Below are positions 13,624-19,764 of a stretch of 19,764 nt of DNA, in pieces (position 1 is the first letter of the stretch; the number at the start of each line of letters is the position of its first letter). The notes beneath the pieces are model-generated. The model had not been told where the DNA came from. It worked only from the letters and a program-made list of their open reading frames with translations, and did no database searches. The stretch is from JBAYVY01 sp041674345. GTDB lineage: Bacteria > Planctomycetota > Phycisphaerae > Phycisphaerales > Zrk34. The position numbers and the translations under genes were made by a program. The stretch spans positions 1 through 19,764 of the forward strand of contig JBAYVY010000020.1 of assembly GCA_041674345.1 (NCBI GenBank), read 5' to 3'.

Positions 13624-15214
13624 GAATGTTCCTGCGAATGCCCACGATGCGATGGAACGCGCCCTTCGCCTTCATCGTCGAAGTCGCCAGCGCGCCGTGC
13701 GGCAGTTCCGACTGGTCGTGGTCCAGCAAGTCCAGCCACGTCACCGAATCAACGAACGGCTTGCTCAATGCGATGTTGTAAAACGCCTCCAGCCAGTGAC
13801 TCTGCACCAGCGGACTCCACGGCTTGCGCCAGTAACCGCTGTCACCATCCCCCGGCGTCGTCGGCCCCCCCCCCCCCCCGGAACCCGAACCGCCCCCGGA
13901 ACCAAAACCGCCCACGCCGCCGGTCATCATTCCCGACATGCCGGCGATACCGTCCGGCTCCTCCGCCCCGCCGCCGGTCTCCAGCGCGATCGCGCCGCTC
14001 GGCACCGCCACGCCCGTCACATGCAGCGGCTTGCCCATCCCGCTGAACTTGTCCAGCATCGCGCTGATCTGCATCAAATCCCGCGTGTATTGGCCGTCTT
14101 TCGCACGACCCATCAATACCTTCACACCGAACGCATCAATCGGTATCCCCGCCTGAAGCACCATGTCCGCGTAAATCAGCGGCGGAATCGAACGCGAGTT
14201 CACCGAATAGTATTCCCCCCACGGATGCGTGATCTCCACCAGCACCCGCGCCGTCGGCTGAATCTTCTTCGTCAGCATCACCGCCATCCGCGTCAAATCC
14301 ATCAACTGGTCCAGCGTCAGATTCAACTGCGAATTGGTGTGTATTCCGCTCACCACGTTCCACAGCGTCACCGCGTTGCGGTACCGCCCCACCAGCCGCT
14401 CCACGTGTTCATACAAAATGTCACGGATCGTGTCGTAGTCATGCTCCAGCACGCCCAGCCAGTCCGGCGAGCAATGCTCCTCGAAACTGATCACCGGCCC
14501 GGCCAGTATCGGCATGCGCGTCCGGTACGCCCATTCGCCCCAACTGTCCAGCATCGACCAGTCGTACTGCTGTTCCAGCGGTTCGATCTGTTTCCATCGC
14601 ACCGGCAACGACACGAAATCGAAGTTCGCCGCCAGCGACGCCCTGGCCTTGTCCGAGTTGTACCCCAGCGCGATGCCGCAGCCGAAAATGCCCTTGTGAA
14701 ACTGCCCCGCGTTCCGCCGGCGGTTCAGCAACGTCTCCGCATGCGCCAGCGCCAGTTCCTCCGAAGCGTCCATCGCCGCCGACAGACAATCGCGCGCCAC
14801 CTTGTCCGCCGCCGCCTGATCGTCCTGCAAGTTCAACGCCTTGACGAACAACGACCGCGCCGATGCGATCCGACGCATCGCCGGGTGGTCCGCCGACAGG
14901 TCGAACATCATCCACTCCTCCTGCTTGGCCAGCATCATCATCAGCCGGTGACGCGCCAACTCCAACGACAGCAAATACGGCTCATCCCGCTCCGGCAACA
15001 GACACGTCCCCAGCGTCACGCATCCCACATCCCCCGCGTCGAATTGCAACGCCAGTGCCGCCGGTCCCCCCGCCCGCTTTTCACACACGATCAGCCCCCC
15101 GTCAAAGCCGATCGTTCCGCGCACACCAATATTGTCCGCCCCCAACAGATGGGCGTTGCGTAACACAAACATCCTGGCCGGCTGGCCTTTGTCAAAAACT
15201 GAGAACTTCAGCAT
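13556..15214 (-). CDS. GH10-like (xylanase-fold) protein lacking the catalytic glutamates
   Basis: The 552-residue protein has an N-terminal beta domain (1-115), a helical region (RSLFVKALNLQDDQAAADKV) and a GH10-like barrel from about 160. Barrel landmarks are FVSLPVRWKQIEPLEQQYDW, ILAGPVISFEEHCSPDWLGV, LWNVVSGIHTN and HVTGVAVPSG, then VDSVTWLDLLDHDQSELPHG. In GH10 xylanases the two catalytic Glu lie in 'NE' after the WDVV strand and in the 'TE' strand; here these read VVSG and VTGV, so both are missing. Between strand 7 and the last helix is a Gly-rich insert of about 45 residues containing a 15-G tract. No signal peptide is seen. A binding or structural role is more likely than xylan cleavage. 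The family fold is fairly sure; function is unknown. Confidence 0.75.
   Translation of the reverse strand: MLKFSVFDKGQPARMFVLRNAHLLGADNIGVRGTIGFDGGLIVCEKRAGGPAALALQFDAGDVGCVTLGTCLLPERDEPYLLSLELARHRLMMMLAKQEEWMMFDLSADHPAMRRIASARSLFVKALNLQDDQAAADKVARDCLSAAMDASEELALAHAETLLNRRRNAGQFHKGIFGCGIALGYNSDKARASLAANFDFVSLPVRWKQIEPLEQQYDWSMLDSWGEWAYRTRMPILAGPVISFEEHCSPDWLGVLEHDYDTIRDILYEHVERLVGRYRNAVTLWNVVSGIHTNSQLNLTLDQLMDLTRMAVMLTKKIQPTARVLVEITHPWGEYYSVNSRSIPPLIYADMVLQAGIPIDAFGVKVLMGRAKDGQYTRDLMQISAMLDKFSGMGKPLHVTGVAVPSGAIALETGGGAEEPDGIAGMSGMMTGGVGGFGSGGGSGSGGGGGPTTPGDGDSGYWRKPWSPLVQSHWLEAFYNIALSKPFVDSVTWLDLLDHDQSELPHGALATSTMKAKGAFHRIVGIRRNIHAGNTPANARPVGFSAGTNSNA
13865..13879. repeat. 15-base C (G on coding strand) tract inside the GH10-like gene
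   Basis: Fifteen consecutive C encode five glycines in the Gly-rich insert, flanked by two TTCCGGGGG copies on the minus strand (13875-13883 and 13893-13901). Such tracts slip during replication, and any change not divisible by three would cut off the C-terminal part of the protein. Confidence 0.9.
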
Positions 15215-15244
15215 CTGTGCCCTGGGCCGATCTGTCTCGCCCTG

Positions 15245-15275
15245 TGTATAAAAGGTATGAATGATTCCGTTGTAA
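15245..15275 (-). promoter_or_regulatory. Weak candidate promoter of the GH10-like gene
   Basis: On the minus strand TTACAA (15270-15275) and TATACA (15245-15250) are 19 bp apart, slightly long, and lie about 30 bases before the ATG at 15214. No strong Shine-Dalgarno follows. Confidence 0.3.
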
Positions 15276-15291
15276 TTCGGCCTTCGTCAAC

Positions 15292-15325
15292 TTCCGGGGG
15301 CGAGCCGGGGCGTCCTCGCCCCCGG
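15292..15325. repeat. G-rich hairpin, intergenic copy of the TTCCGGGGGCGA repeat
   Basis: CCGGGGGCGA (15294-15303) pairs perfectly with TCGCCCCCGG (15316-15325) over a 12-base loop. It lies between two divergent genes, so it is not needed as a terminator for either. It matches the hairpin at 10189-10210 over TTCCGGGGGCGA. Confidence 0.6.
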
Positions 15326-15434
15326 CGTCCGGGCGGCGGGTGGGTGTGCCTTTCATATTATCACATTCCGCTTACCACCTTCCACCTTCCTACATTACCA
15401 TTTCCCCCCTCACGGTCAACTCCCCTTTTCCCAG

Positions 15435-15463
15435 TTGGAACCCCAACCGTCCTCCGCTAAACT
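15435..15463 (+). promoter_or_regulatory. Putative purC promoter giving a leaderless transcript
   Basis: TTGGAA (15435-15440), a 17-bp spacer and TAAACT (15458-15463) form a housekeeping-type promoter. The -10 box ends 6 bases before the purC ATG at 15470, so transcription should start at or beside the start codon. No Shine-Dalgarno is present, which agrees. Confidence 0.5.
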
Positions 15464-15469
15464 GCCCCC

Positions 15470-16507
15470 ATGACCAACACCCCCGCCCTACTGGCCACCC
15501 ACCTCCCGCTCCCCGATAAACGCTCCGGCAAAGTCCGCGACATCTACTCCCTCCCGCAAGCCCGGTCATGCGAGTCTTCGAGCTTGGCCGGGATCACTTC
15601 CGGGGACGATCTTATTCCCGGGGGCCTAGCTTCCGGGGGCGGGGGCGGGGGCGGACTCCTCATCGTCGCCACCGACCGCATCTCCGCCTTCGATGTCATC
15701 ATGGCCAACGGACTGCCCGGCAAGGGCATCGTCCTCACCCAAATCTCACGCTTCTGGTTCGACCGGTTCGCACACCGCGTCAAACATCACCTCCTCTCCA
15801 CCGACGCCAACGACATCCCCGGCTTGTCCCCCGATCAACGCGCCTCCCTCCAGGGCCGCGTCATGATCTGCGAAAAATCCCGCGTCATCCCCATCGAATG
15901 CGTCGTCCGCGGATACCTCGCCGGTTCCGGCTGGAAAGAATACCAACAATCCCAAACCGTCTGCGGAATCAAACTCCCCGCCGGTTTGAAACAATGCGAG
16001 AAACTCCCCGCCCCCATCTTCACCCCCTCCACCAAAGCCGAGACCGGCCACGATGAGAACATCTCCTTCTCACAATCCTGCCAAATCGCCGGCCCCAAAC
16101 TCATGACCAAACTCCGCGACCTCTCCATCGCCCTCTACTCCGATGCACGCGACTACGCCGCCCAACGTGGCATCATCCTCGCCGATACCAAACTCGAATG
16201 GGGCCTGCCCCTCGACTGCACCCCCGGAACCGCCGACTCCGAATCCGCCGATCCCATCCTCATCGACGAAGTGCTCACCCCTGATTCCTCCCGATTCTGG
16301 CCCGCCGATGAATACCAGCCCGGCCGCGACCAGAACAGCTTCGACAAACAGATCGTCCGCAACTATCTCCAGGGTCTCTGCGACGCCGGCCAATGGAACA
16401 AAACCCCGCCCGGCCCCACCCTCCCCCACGACATCACCACCCGCACCATGCAACGCTACCTCGACGCCTACCAACTCCTCACCGGCAAATCCCTTCCGGG
16501 GGTTTAG
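15470..16507 (+). CDS. purC: Phosphoribosylaminoimidazole-succinocarboxamide synthase (SAICAR synthase)
   Basis: PurC joins aspartate to CAIR with ATP in purine synthesis. Motifs are unmistakable: LPLPDKRSGKVRDIY, LLIVATDRISAFDVIMANGL, PGKGIVLTQISRFWF, VVRGYLAGSGWKEYQ, LADTKLEWGL, LIDEVLTPDSSRFW and QNSFDKQIVRNYLQ. At 345 residues it is longer than the roughly 300 usual for this type. The excess is one insert: 36 residues separate KVRDIY (ends 26) from LLIVATDR (starts 63), where about 5 are normal. The insert (15551-15655) is Ser/Gly-rich and made of TTCCGGGG-type repeats, yet the frame is intact, so the enzyme is probably active. The ATG at 15470 is set by the conserved N-terminus and the promoter 6 bases before it. 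It ends 24 bases from the convergent VIT gene. Confidence 0.96.
   Translation: MTNTPALLATHLPLPDKRSGKVRDIYSLPQARSCESSSLAGITSGDDLIPGGLASGGGGGGGLLIVATDRISAFDVIMANGLPGKGIVLTQISRFWFDRFAHRVKHHLLSTDANDIPGLSPDQRASLQGRVMICEKSRVIPIECVVRGYLAGSGWKEYQQSQTVCGIKLPAGLKQCEKLPAPIFTPSTKAETGHDENISFSQSCQIAGPKLMTKLRDLSIALYSDARDYAAQRGIILADTKLEWGLPLDCTPGTADSESADPILIDEVLTPDSSRFWPADEYQPGRDQNSFDKQIVRNYLQGLCDAGQWNKTPPGPTLPHDITTRTMQRYLDAYQLLTGKSLPGV
15551..15655 (+). repeat. In-frame repeat-derived insert within purC
   Basis: This segment encodes about 31 extra residues in a loop between two conserved strands of PurC. It contains TTCCGGGG (15598), TTCCCGGGGGCC (15615) and TTCCGGGGG (15631), the last running into a GGGGGC hexamer array. 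The composition and motif content match the repeats found elsewhere in the window. Confidence 0.7.
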
Positions 16508-16531
16508 CGGGTGGCACGAAGTGCCCCTCCC

Positions 16532-18694
16532 TCATGGTGCCTCGATCCGATACCATTGCCCGTTCAACTGCACCGTCACCGTTTCCCTGAACGTCAGGTA
16601 TTGCGCCTCATCCGCCCGCACATTTTTCGCCAGTTCAAAATACTCATCGCTGAACTGCTTCACCACCTTCACATTCTTTTCATCCGTTTCCTTCACCGTC
16701 GATTGCAACCACCCCTTGCCCCGCTGATAGAACGTCCGGTTGCCCACATTGCGAATCGTCCGCGCCTGCCCCAGGTCCGCTCCGTCCCGCCCCATCACGC
16801 TCGGCATCGTCGCCGACGGGGCCTGCGGCGCGTCCTGCAAAATCGACTTCGCCCGACGCTGCTCCGTCCCGCTCGGCCCGCTGTAAACCTTCAACGCCTC
16901 CGTGTTCTGTCCCGTCGTCGTCGCGTTCGCCGCCACCGCGCGGAACTCGACCCTATCATCAGCCAAAAAGGACGTGTAAGGCGTCAATATCCCGTACTTC
17001 GTACTCAACGCCGTCAGCTCGTGAATCAACTCCGCATTGCGTCCGTGCAGGTCGATCTGGTCGATCAATTCCCCGATCCGCCGCGCCGCCCATAACCGCT
17101 CGACAAACTCGTAAGCCGACCCGCTGTTCGCCGACGCCAGCGTCGCCTCCGACACAAATTTCCGGGCGTCGTTCGACACCGTGCCGCTGATCGTTACTTT
17201 CACATTGCCTGATTTGCGATACCGTCCCGCCCACACGATCTGCCCGCCCTCGAACAGATCCCCCAGGTCGCGCGGATACGCCCGGTTGATGTCCGTCCCC
17301 TCCATCGTCACCCTCACGTTCGCCAGCACCGGGGCGGTCAGTCGTGAAGCGAACTTCGACACCGGCCCCTCCAAATTGTCGTTCGGCTTGACGAACTCAC
17401 TCACCCCCCCGTTGCCGTGCGACAGCCGGTCCAGCAGCCGCGCATTCACATCATCCCCCACACCGAACGCGATCAATCGCGCGTGATGCCCATTGGCATT
17501 TTTCACGTTCTCCGCGATCTTCATCTCGTTCTGTTCCCCCGCCGTCGGAAGCCCGTCCGTCAGAAACAAAATATACGCCGGCCGCGAATCGTCCTGAATC
17601 ATCCCCATCGCCGTGCGCAACGCCTCGTTGATGTTCGTCGATCCCCCGTCCCGAATGTTATCGACAAACGCCATCGCCTCGCGCTTGCTCGCATCATTGC
17701 ACATCTGAAGTTCCGGCTTGAACGCCTGCACCGCGTCGTCGTACACGATCAAATTGAACCGATCCCCCTCGTTCAGCGTCCCCAACACGAACCTCGCCGC
17801 GTCGCGCGCCTGCGCGATCTTCTTCCCGCTCATCGACCCCGACTTGTCAATCACGAAAACCACTGTCTTTTCAGGCGTCTTCACGTCGGGCCGTGTCAGC
17901 CCCGGACTGGCCAGCAGCAGAAAATACCCGTCCTCCGAATCGTCCGGCCGGTAACTGAGCAGCGTCGCGCCGACCTGCTGATCGTTCACACCGTAAATCA
18001 ATCGAAAGTCACCGCCCGGCAACACGTCGCGCATCTCCAGCGTCGCCGTCGCGCTGCGGTCGCCCGGCCTCGTGATCGTCACCGCGTGACTCGGACTGTA
18101 AATCGACTTGATCGGCTGCTTCGCATCCATCGTCACGCGCACCGACAGCAACCGCACCGGCTTGCCGCTCAACTTCGTCGTCCCCAACGGATAACTGAAC
18201 GTCACACGATCCTGTTCCCTGGCCAGCAACTGTGTGTATCGCAGCACCAGCTTGCAACTCTTGCCCGCGGGCACGGGGAACACACTCGTCTTGAACAATC
18301 CCTGCCCCATCCATTCCAGCAGCGCCGGGTCTTTTTTGCGCCGAACGATCTCCTCGTAAATCCGCCTCGCCTCATCGGCGGCCAGCAGTTGGCCCGGCAT
18401 CTCCCTGCCATCGACCAGCAGCGTCATGCTTCGCATCGCGCCGTCCGCCGGCAACGGAAACAGATATTCAACTTCCAAAGTTCCGGGGGTGGGGTTGTAA
18501 AACTCCTGCGTCACCTGCACGCTCGCCACCTGATCGCGCACCTGCGCGTCCACGGCGATCTGACGGATTTCGTACTGCCCCGCCACCGGCACGGCGGCCA
18601 TGTCCGCCCGGCGATCCATCATGATCCCCTGCCCGTGAACCGATGCCGCTGTGACAATGACCCCGATCAACGATGCGGCGACGCGCGTGAACAT
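16532..18694 (-). CDS. Secreted VIT and von Willebrand factor A domain protein
   Basis: The 720-residue protein has a signal peptide (MFTRVAASLIGVIVTAASVH), a VIT domain (about 40-170; VTQEFYNPTPGTLEVEYLFP, ADEARRIYEEIVRRKKDPAL, FPVPAGKSCKLVLRYTQLL) and a VWA domain (about 275-450). The metal-ion-dependent adhesion site is intact, with DKSGSM at 283-288 and FLTDGLPTAGE later. The C-terminal third includes LTALSTKYGILTPYTSFLAD, typical of bacterial inter-alpha-trypsin-inhibitor heavy-chain-like proteins. It likely acts in the periplasm or at the cell surface in protein binding. AAGGA lies 6 bases before the ATG at 18694, and an ECF-type promoter lies just upstream, pointing to envelope-stress or signal-dependent control. 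TTCCGGGGG (18481-18489, opposite strand) falls in its VIT part. Confidence 0.93.
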   Translation of the reverse strand: MFTRVAASLIGVIVTAASVHGQGIMMDRRADMAAVPVAGQYEIRQIAVDAQVRDQVASVQVTQEFYNPTPGTLEVEYLFPLPADGAMRSMTLLVDGREMPGQLLAADEARRIYEEIVRRKKDPALLEWMGQGLFKTSVFPVPAGKSCKLVLRYTQLLAREQDRVTFSYPLGTTKLSGKPVRLLSVRVTMDAKQPIKSIYSPSHAVTITRPGDRSATATLEMRDVLPGGDFRLIYGVNDQQVGATLLSYRPDDSEDGYFLLLASPGLTRPDVKTPEKTVVFVIDKSGSMSGKKIAQARDAARFVLGTLNEGDRFNLIVYDDAVQAFKPELQMCNDASKREAMAFVDNIRDGGSTNINEALRTAMGMIQDDSRPAYILFLTDGLPTAGEQNEMKIAENVKNANGHHARLIAFGVGDDVNARLLDRLSHGNGGVSEFVKPNDNLEGPVSKFASRLTAPVLANVRVTMEGTDINRAYPRDLGDLFEGGQIVWAGRYRKSGNVKVTISGTVSNDARKFVSEATLASANSGSAYEFVERLWAARRIGELIDQIDLHGRNAELIHELTALSTKYGILTPYTSFLADDRVEFRAVAANATTTGQNTEALKVYSGPSGTEQRRAKSILQDAPQAPSATMPSVMGRDGADLGQARTIRNVGNRTFYQRGKGWLQSTVKETDEKNVKVVKQFSDEYFELAKNVRADEAQYLTFRETVTVQLNGQWYRIEAP

Positions 18695-18724
18695 GCTGGT
18701 TCCTTTCGCTGGGTTGACATCCGG

Positions 18725-18752
18725 TCAGACGCACCGCCCGGCGAAAGGTTCC
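18725..18752 (-). promoter_or_regulatory. ECF sigma factor (sigma-E type) promoter of the VIT/VWA gene
   Basis: On the minus strand GGAACCT (18746-18752) is followed after exactly 15 bases by GTCTGA (18725-18730). This matches the GGAACTT-N15/16-GTCTAA type recognised by RpoE-like ECF sigma factors. The start would be near 18717, giving a leader of about 23 bases that holds the AAGGA ribosome site. Which sigma factor is used is not shown. Confidence 0.7.
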
Positions 18753-18861
18753 CGCGAATTCGTTGTCACCGCCCGGATTATTTCATCTGGCCCCCGAAGG
18801 CACCTTGCGATATGCTGCGGCGAACAGGGCCGCCGCGAGTTCATCCCTGGGGAACAACGCC

Positions 18862-19332
18862 ATGTCGATCCGAAAGTCCCTCGTCGCCGCGCCGCTGATG
18901 CTTATCGCAATCTCTTCGCCGGGGTGTATGCAAATAATGTGGCGAAATCAGGCGAAGCACGATCATCTGGCGCAGCAGTCGTATTCCCACGCGGTCGCCG
19001 CCACGGAGGCCGATGGATCGTTGCTGGGCACATGGTATTTCCAACGGCCCGTCCACTACTCAGTCATGCAGGAGCCCGGCCCGGATGTTTTCAGGGTGTC
19101 ACTGTTTTCCACGGGTCGGTTTGTGTCGTTGTACACAACCACGTCAGCGCCTTTGAGCGGCTCACGAAAATACGAACATCTGGGCACATGGCAGAGAATC
19201 TCGCCCGGCGTGATCCATCTGACTTATGATGAAGAACCTGCGGTATCCGACCCTTCGTCCGCCATGCAAGACCTGTATCTTCGCACCGCGAACAAAACCG
19301 CGGTGAAGAATGACAAATCTTTGTGGGAATAG
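18862..19332 (+). CDS. Hypothetical small probable lipoprotein
   Basis: The 156-residue protein starts MSIRKSLVAAPLMLIAISSP followed by GC: basic residues, a short hydrophobic core and a lipobox-like SSPGC (Cys22), so export and lipid anchoring are likely, though Pro at -2 is unusual. The rest (LLGTWYFQRPVHYSVMQEPG, FRVSLFSTGRFVSLYTTTS, KYEHLGTWQRISPGVIHLTY) has the GTW...F...G pattern of small beta-barrel 'lipocalin-like' or META-type domains, but I cannot name a family. The ATG at 18862 is chosen because it begins the signal sequence, with GGGGA upstream; an earlier in-frame start would put about 30 charged residues before it. It is divergent from the VIT/VWA gene. Confidence 0.75.
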   Translation: MSIRKSLVAAPLMLIAISSPGCMQIMWRNQAKHDHLAQQSYSHAVAATEADGSLLGTWYFQRPVHYSVMQEPGPDVFRVSLFSTGRFVSLYTTTSAPLSGSRKYEHLGTWQRISPGVIHLTYDEEPAVSDPSSAMQDLYLRTANKTAVKNDKSLWE

Positions 19333-19347
19333 TGTGCCGCCTGTGAT

Positions 19348-19647
19348 TTATCTGGTTGCCGCGCCGGCATGATCCATTTTGTCCTTCGGCTGGAAATAAA
19401 GATTGGTGTAGAACTCCAATGAGCGGCGACCGGCGTGATCGCGGGCACGGCGGAAGTGGAAGCCGTGCTGTTCCACGAACGTTTGCAATTCACGTTCGCC
19501 GATGTTCGCCGGCTGTAAGGCCGGGGGCAGGTCCGGGGGCAGGTCCGGGGGCAGGTCGATCACGAGTTTCAGTGTGTCGCAGCCGCATGCCGCAGCCAGG
19601 GCGGGGAAGAAAAGGGGATGAGTACATATGTTTAGGAATCTTGCCAT
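19348..19647 (-). CDS. Hypothetical protein with DLPP repeats
   Basis: The 99-residue frame begins MARFLNICTHPLFFPALAAA with Cys residues soon after, then a DLPPDLPPDLPP repeat encoded by 12-bp tandem units, and ends with FVEQHGFHFRRARDHAGRR and SLEFYTNLYFQP. The C-terminal part looks like real protein, while the start is uncertain: there is no clear Shine-Dalgarno before the ATG at 19647, and the frame is open upstream to 19752 (TTG). It is convergent with the lipoprotein gene, 15 bases away. No family is recognised. Confidence 0.45.
   Translation of the reverse strand: MARFLNICTHPLFFPALAAACGCDTLKLVIDLPPDLPPDLPPALQPANIGERELQTFVEQHGFHFRRARDHAGRRSLEFYTNLYFQPKDKMDHAGAATR
19518..19557. repeat. 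12-bp tandem repeat, about 3.3 copies
   Basis: CAGGTCCGGGGG is repeated at 19528 and 19540, with partial units on either side. On the minus strand it encodes Asp-Leu-Pro-Pro repeats in the small hypothetical protein. The TCCGGGGG core is shared with the window-wide repeat. Confidence 0.85.
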
Positions 19648-19764
19648 GATTGAGAGCGTGAAACACCGCGCCGCTGGGTTGTTGTCTCGTGCTTCCGGCC
19701 ATGCCCCCACCTTACACAACGTAGCCGATCGCCGCTCAACACGCTGGTCCAAGCCCTCCCAAGC

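Noticed and set aside
13214..15163. 649-codon open frame on the plus strand
   Set aside because: It is the Arg/Pro/His-rich complement of the GH10-like and comEA-like genes, with no domain; an effect of high GC.
16513..16525. GGCAC-GAA-GTGCC hairpin between purC and the VIT gene as a terminator
   Set aside because: A five-bp stem with no T-run on either strand; too weak to call.
18714..18719. TTGACA on the plus strand as promoter of the lipoprotein gene
   Set aside because: No -10 box is found at the proper distance; the sequence falls in the ECF promoter leader of the opposite gene.
17417..18898. 493-codon open frame on the plus strand
   Set aside because: It lies opposite the VIT/VWA gene, is Arg/His-rich and has no recognisable motif.
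1..19764. tRNA, rRNA, riboswitch or CRISPR array
   Set aside because: No cloverleaf with CCA-type ends, no rRNA-like stretch and no regularly spaced repeat array was seen by eye; short RNAs could be missed without a covariance search.

Overview
This 19.8 kb window comes from a GC-rich bacterial chromosome, most likely a planctomycete of the Phycisphaerae type. That assignment rests on gene content: a planctomycete-style GH10-like protein, a secreted VIT/VWA protein behind an ECF-type promoter, a GH130 enzyme, and carbohydrate clusters rich in Gfo/Idh/MocA, URO-D-like and FAD proteins. No rRNA, tRNA, CRISPR array or complete transposon was seen, so the taxonomy is an inference.

Region 1 (1-8796, mostly +) is a catabolic operon. 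A GntR-type repressor gene (cut by the left edge) is read divergently from SDR dehydrogenase, ROK sugar kinase, URO-D/methyltransferase-like protein, SIS-domain protein, FAD-dependent oxidoreductase and phosphotriesterase-family hydrolase. Each of these six overlaps the next by 4-10 bases. The chain continues into a 45-codon stump of a sugar phosphate isomerase/epimerase, then two Gfo/Idh/MocA oxidoreductases with their own ribosome binding sites. A perfect palindrome (334-348) lies over the -10 region of the operon and is the best candidate for the repressor site. The set (kinase, isomerases, several dehydrogenases, a possible lactonase) suggests oxidation and phosphorylation of an unidentified sugar, polyol or sugar acid.

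Region 2 (8812-15214, all on the minus strand), in order of transcription: a GH10-like protein lacking both catalytic glutamates, a ComEA-like helix-hairpin-helix protein, an orphan FixJ/NarL-type response regulator, a cytidylate-kinase-like protein, a GH130 enzyme, the C-terminal remnant of an IclR-type regulator, and an unrecognised protein that looks N-terminally shortened. Intergenic spaces hold a 39-bp palindrome, a possible 218-bp inverted-repeat-bounded element and a 250-bp three-layer imperfect hairpin repeat.

Region 3 (15215-19764): purC (SAICAR synthase), apparently leaderless and carrying an in-frame insert of about 31 residues built from a short G-rich repeat; a convergent VIT/VWA protein with an ECF-sigma-type promoter; a small probable lipoprotein; and a small hypothetical protein with a 12-bp tandem repeat.

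Across the window the 9-mer TTCCGGGGG occurs 11 times (both strands), inside at least seven genes and in different reading frames. This suggests a proliferating DNA-level repeat that has entered coding sequence, most visibly in purC, the GH10-like gene and the comEA-like gene.
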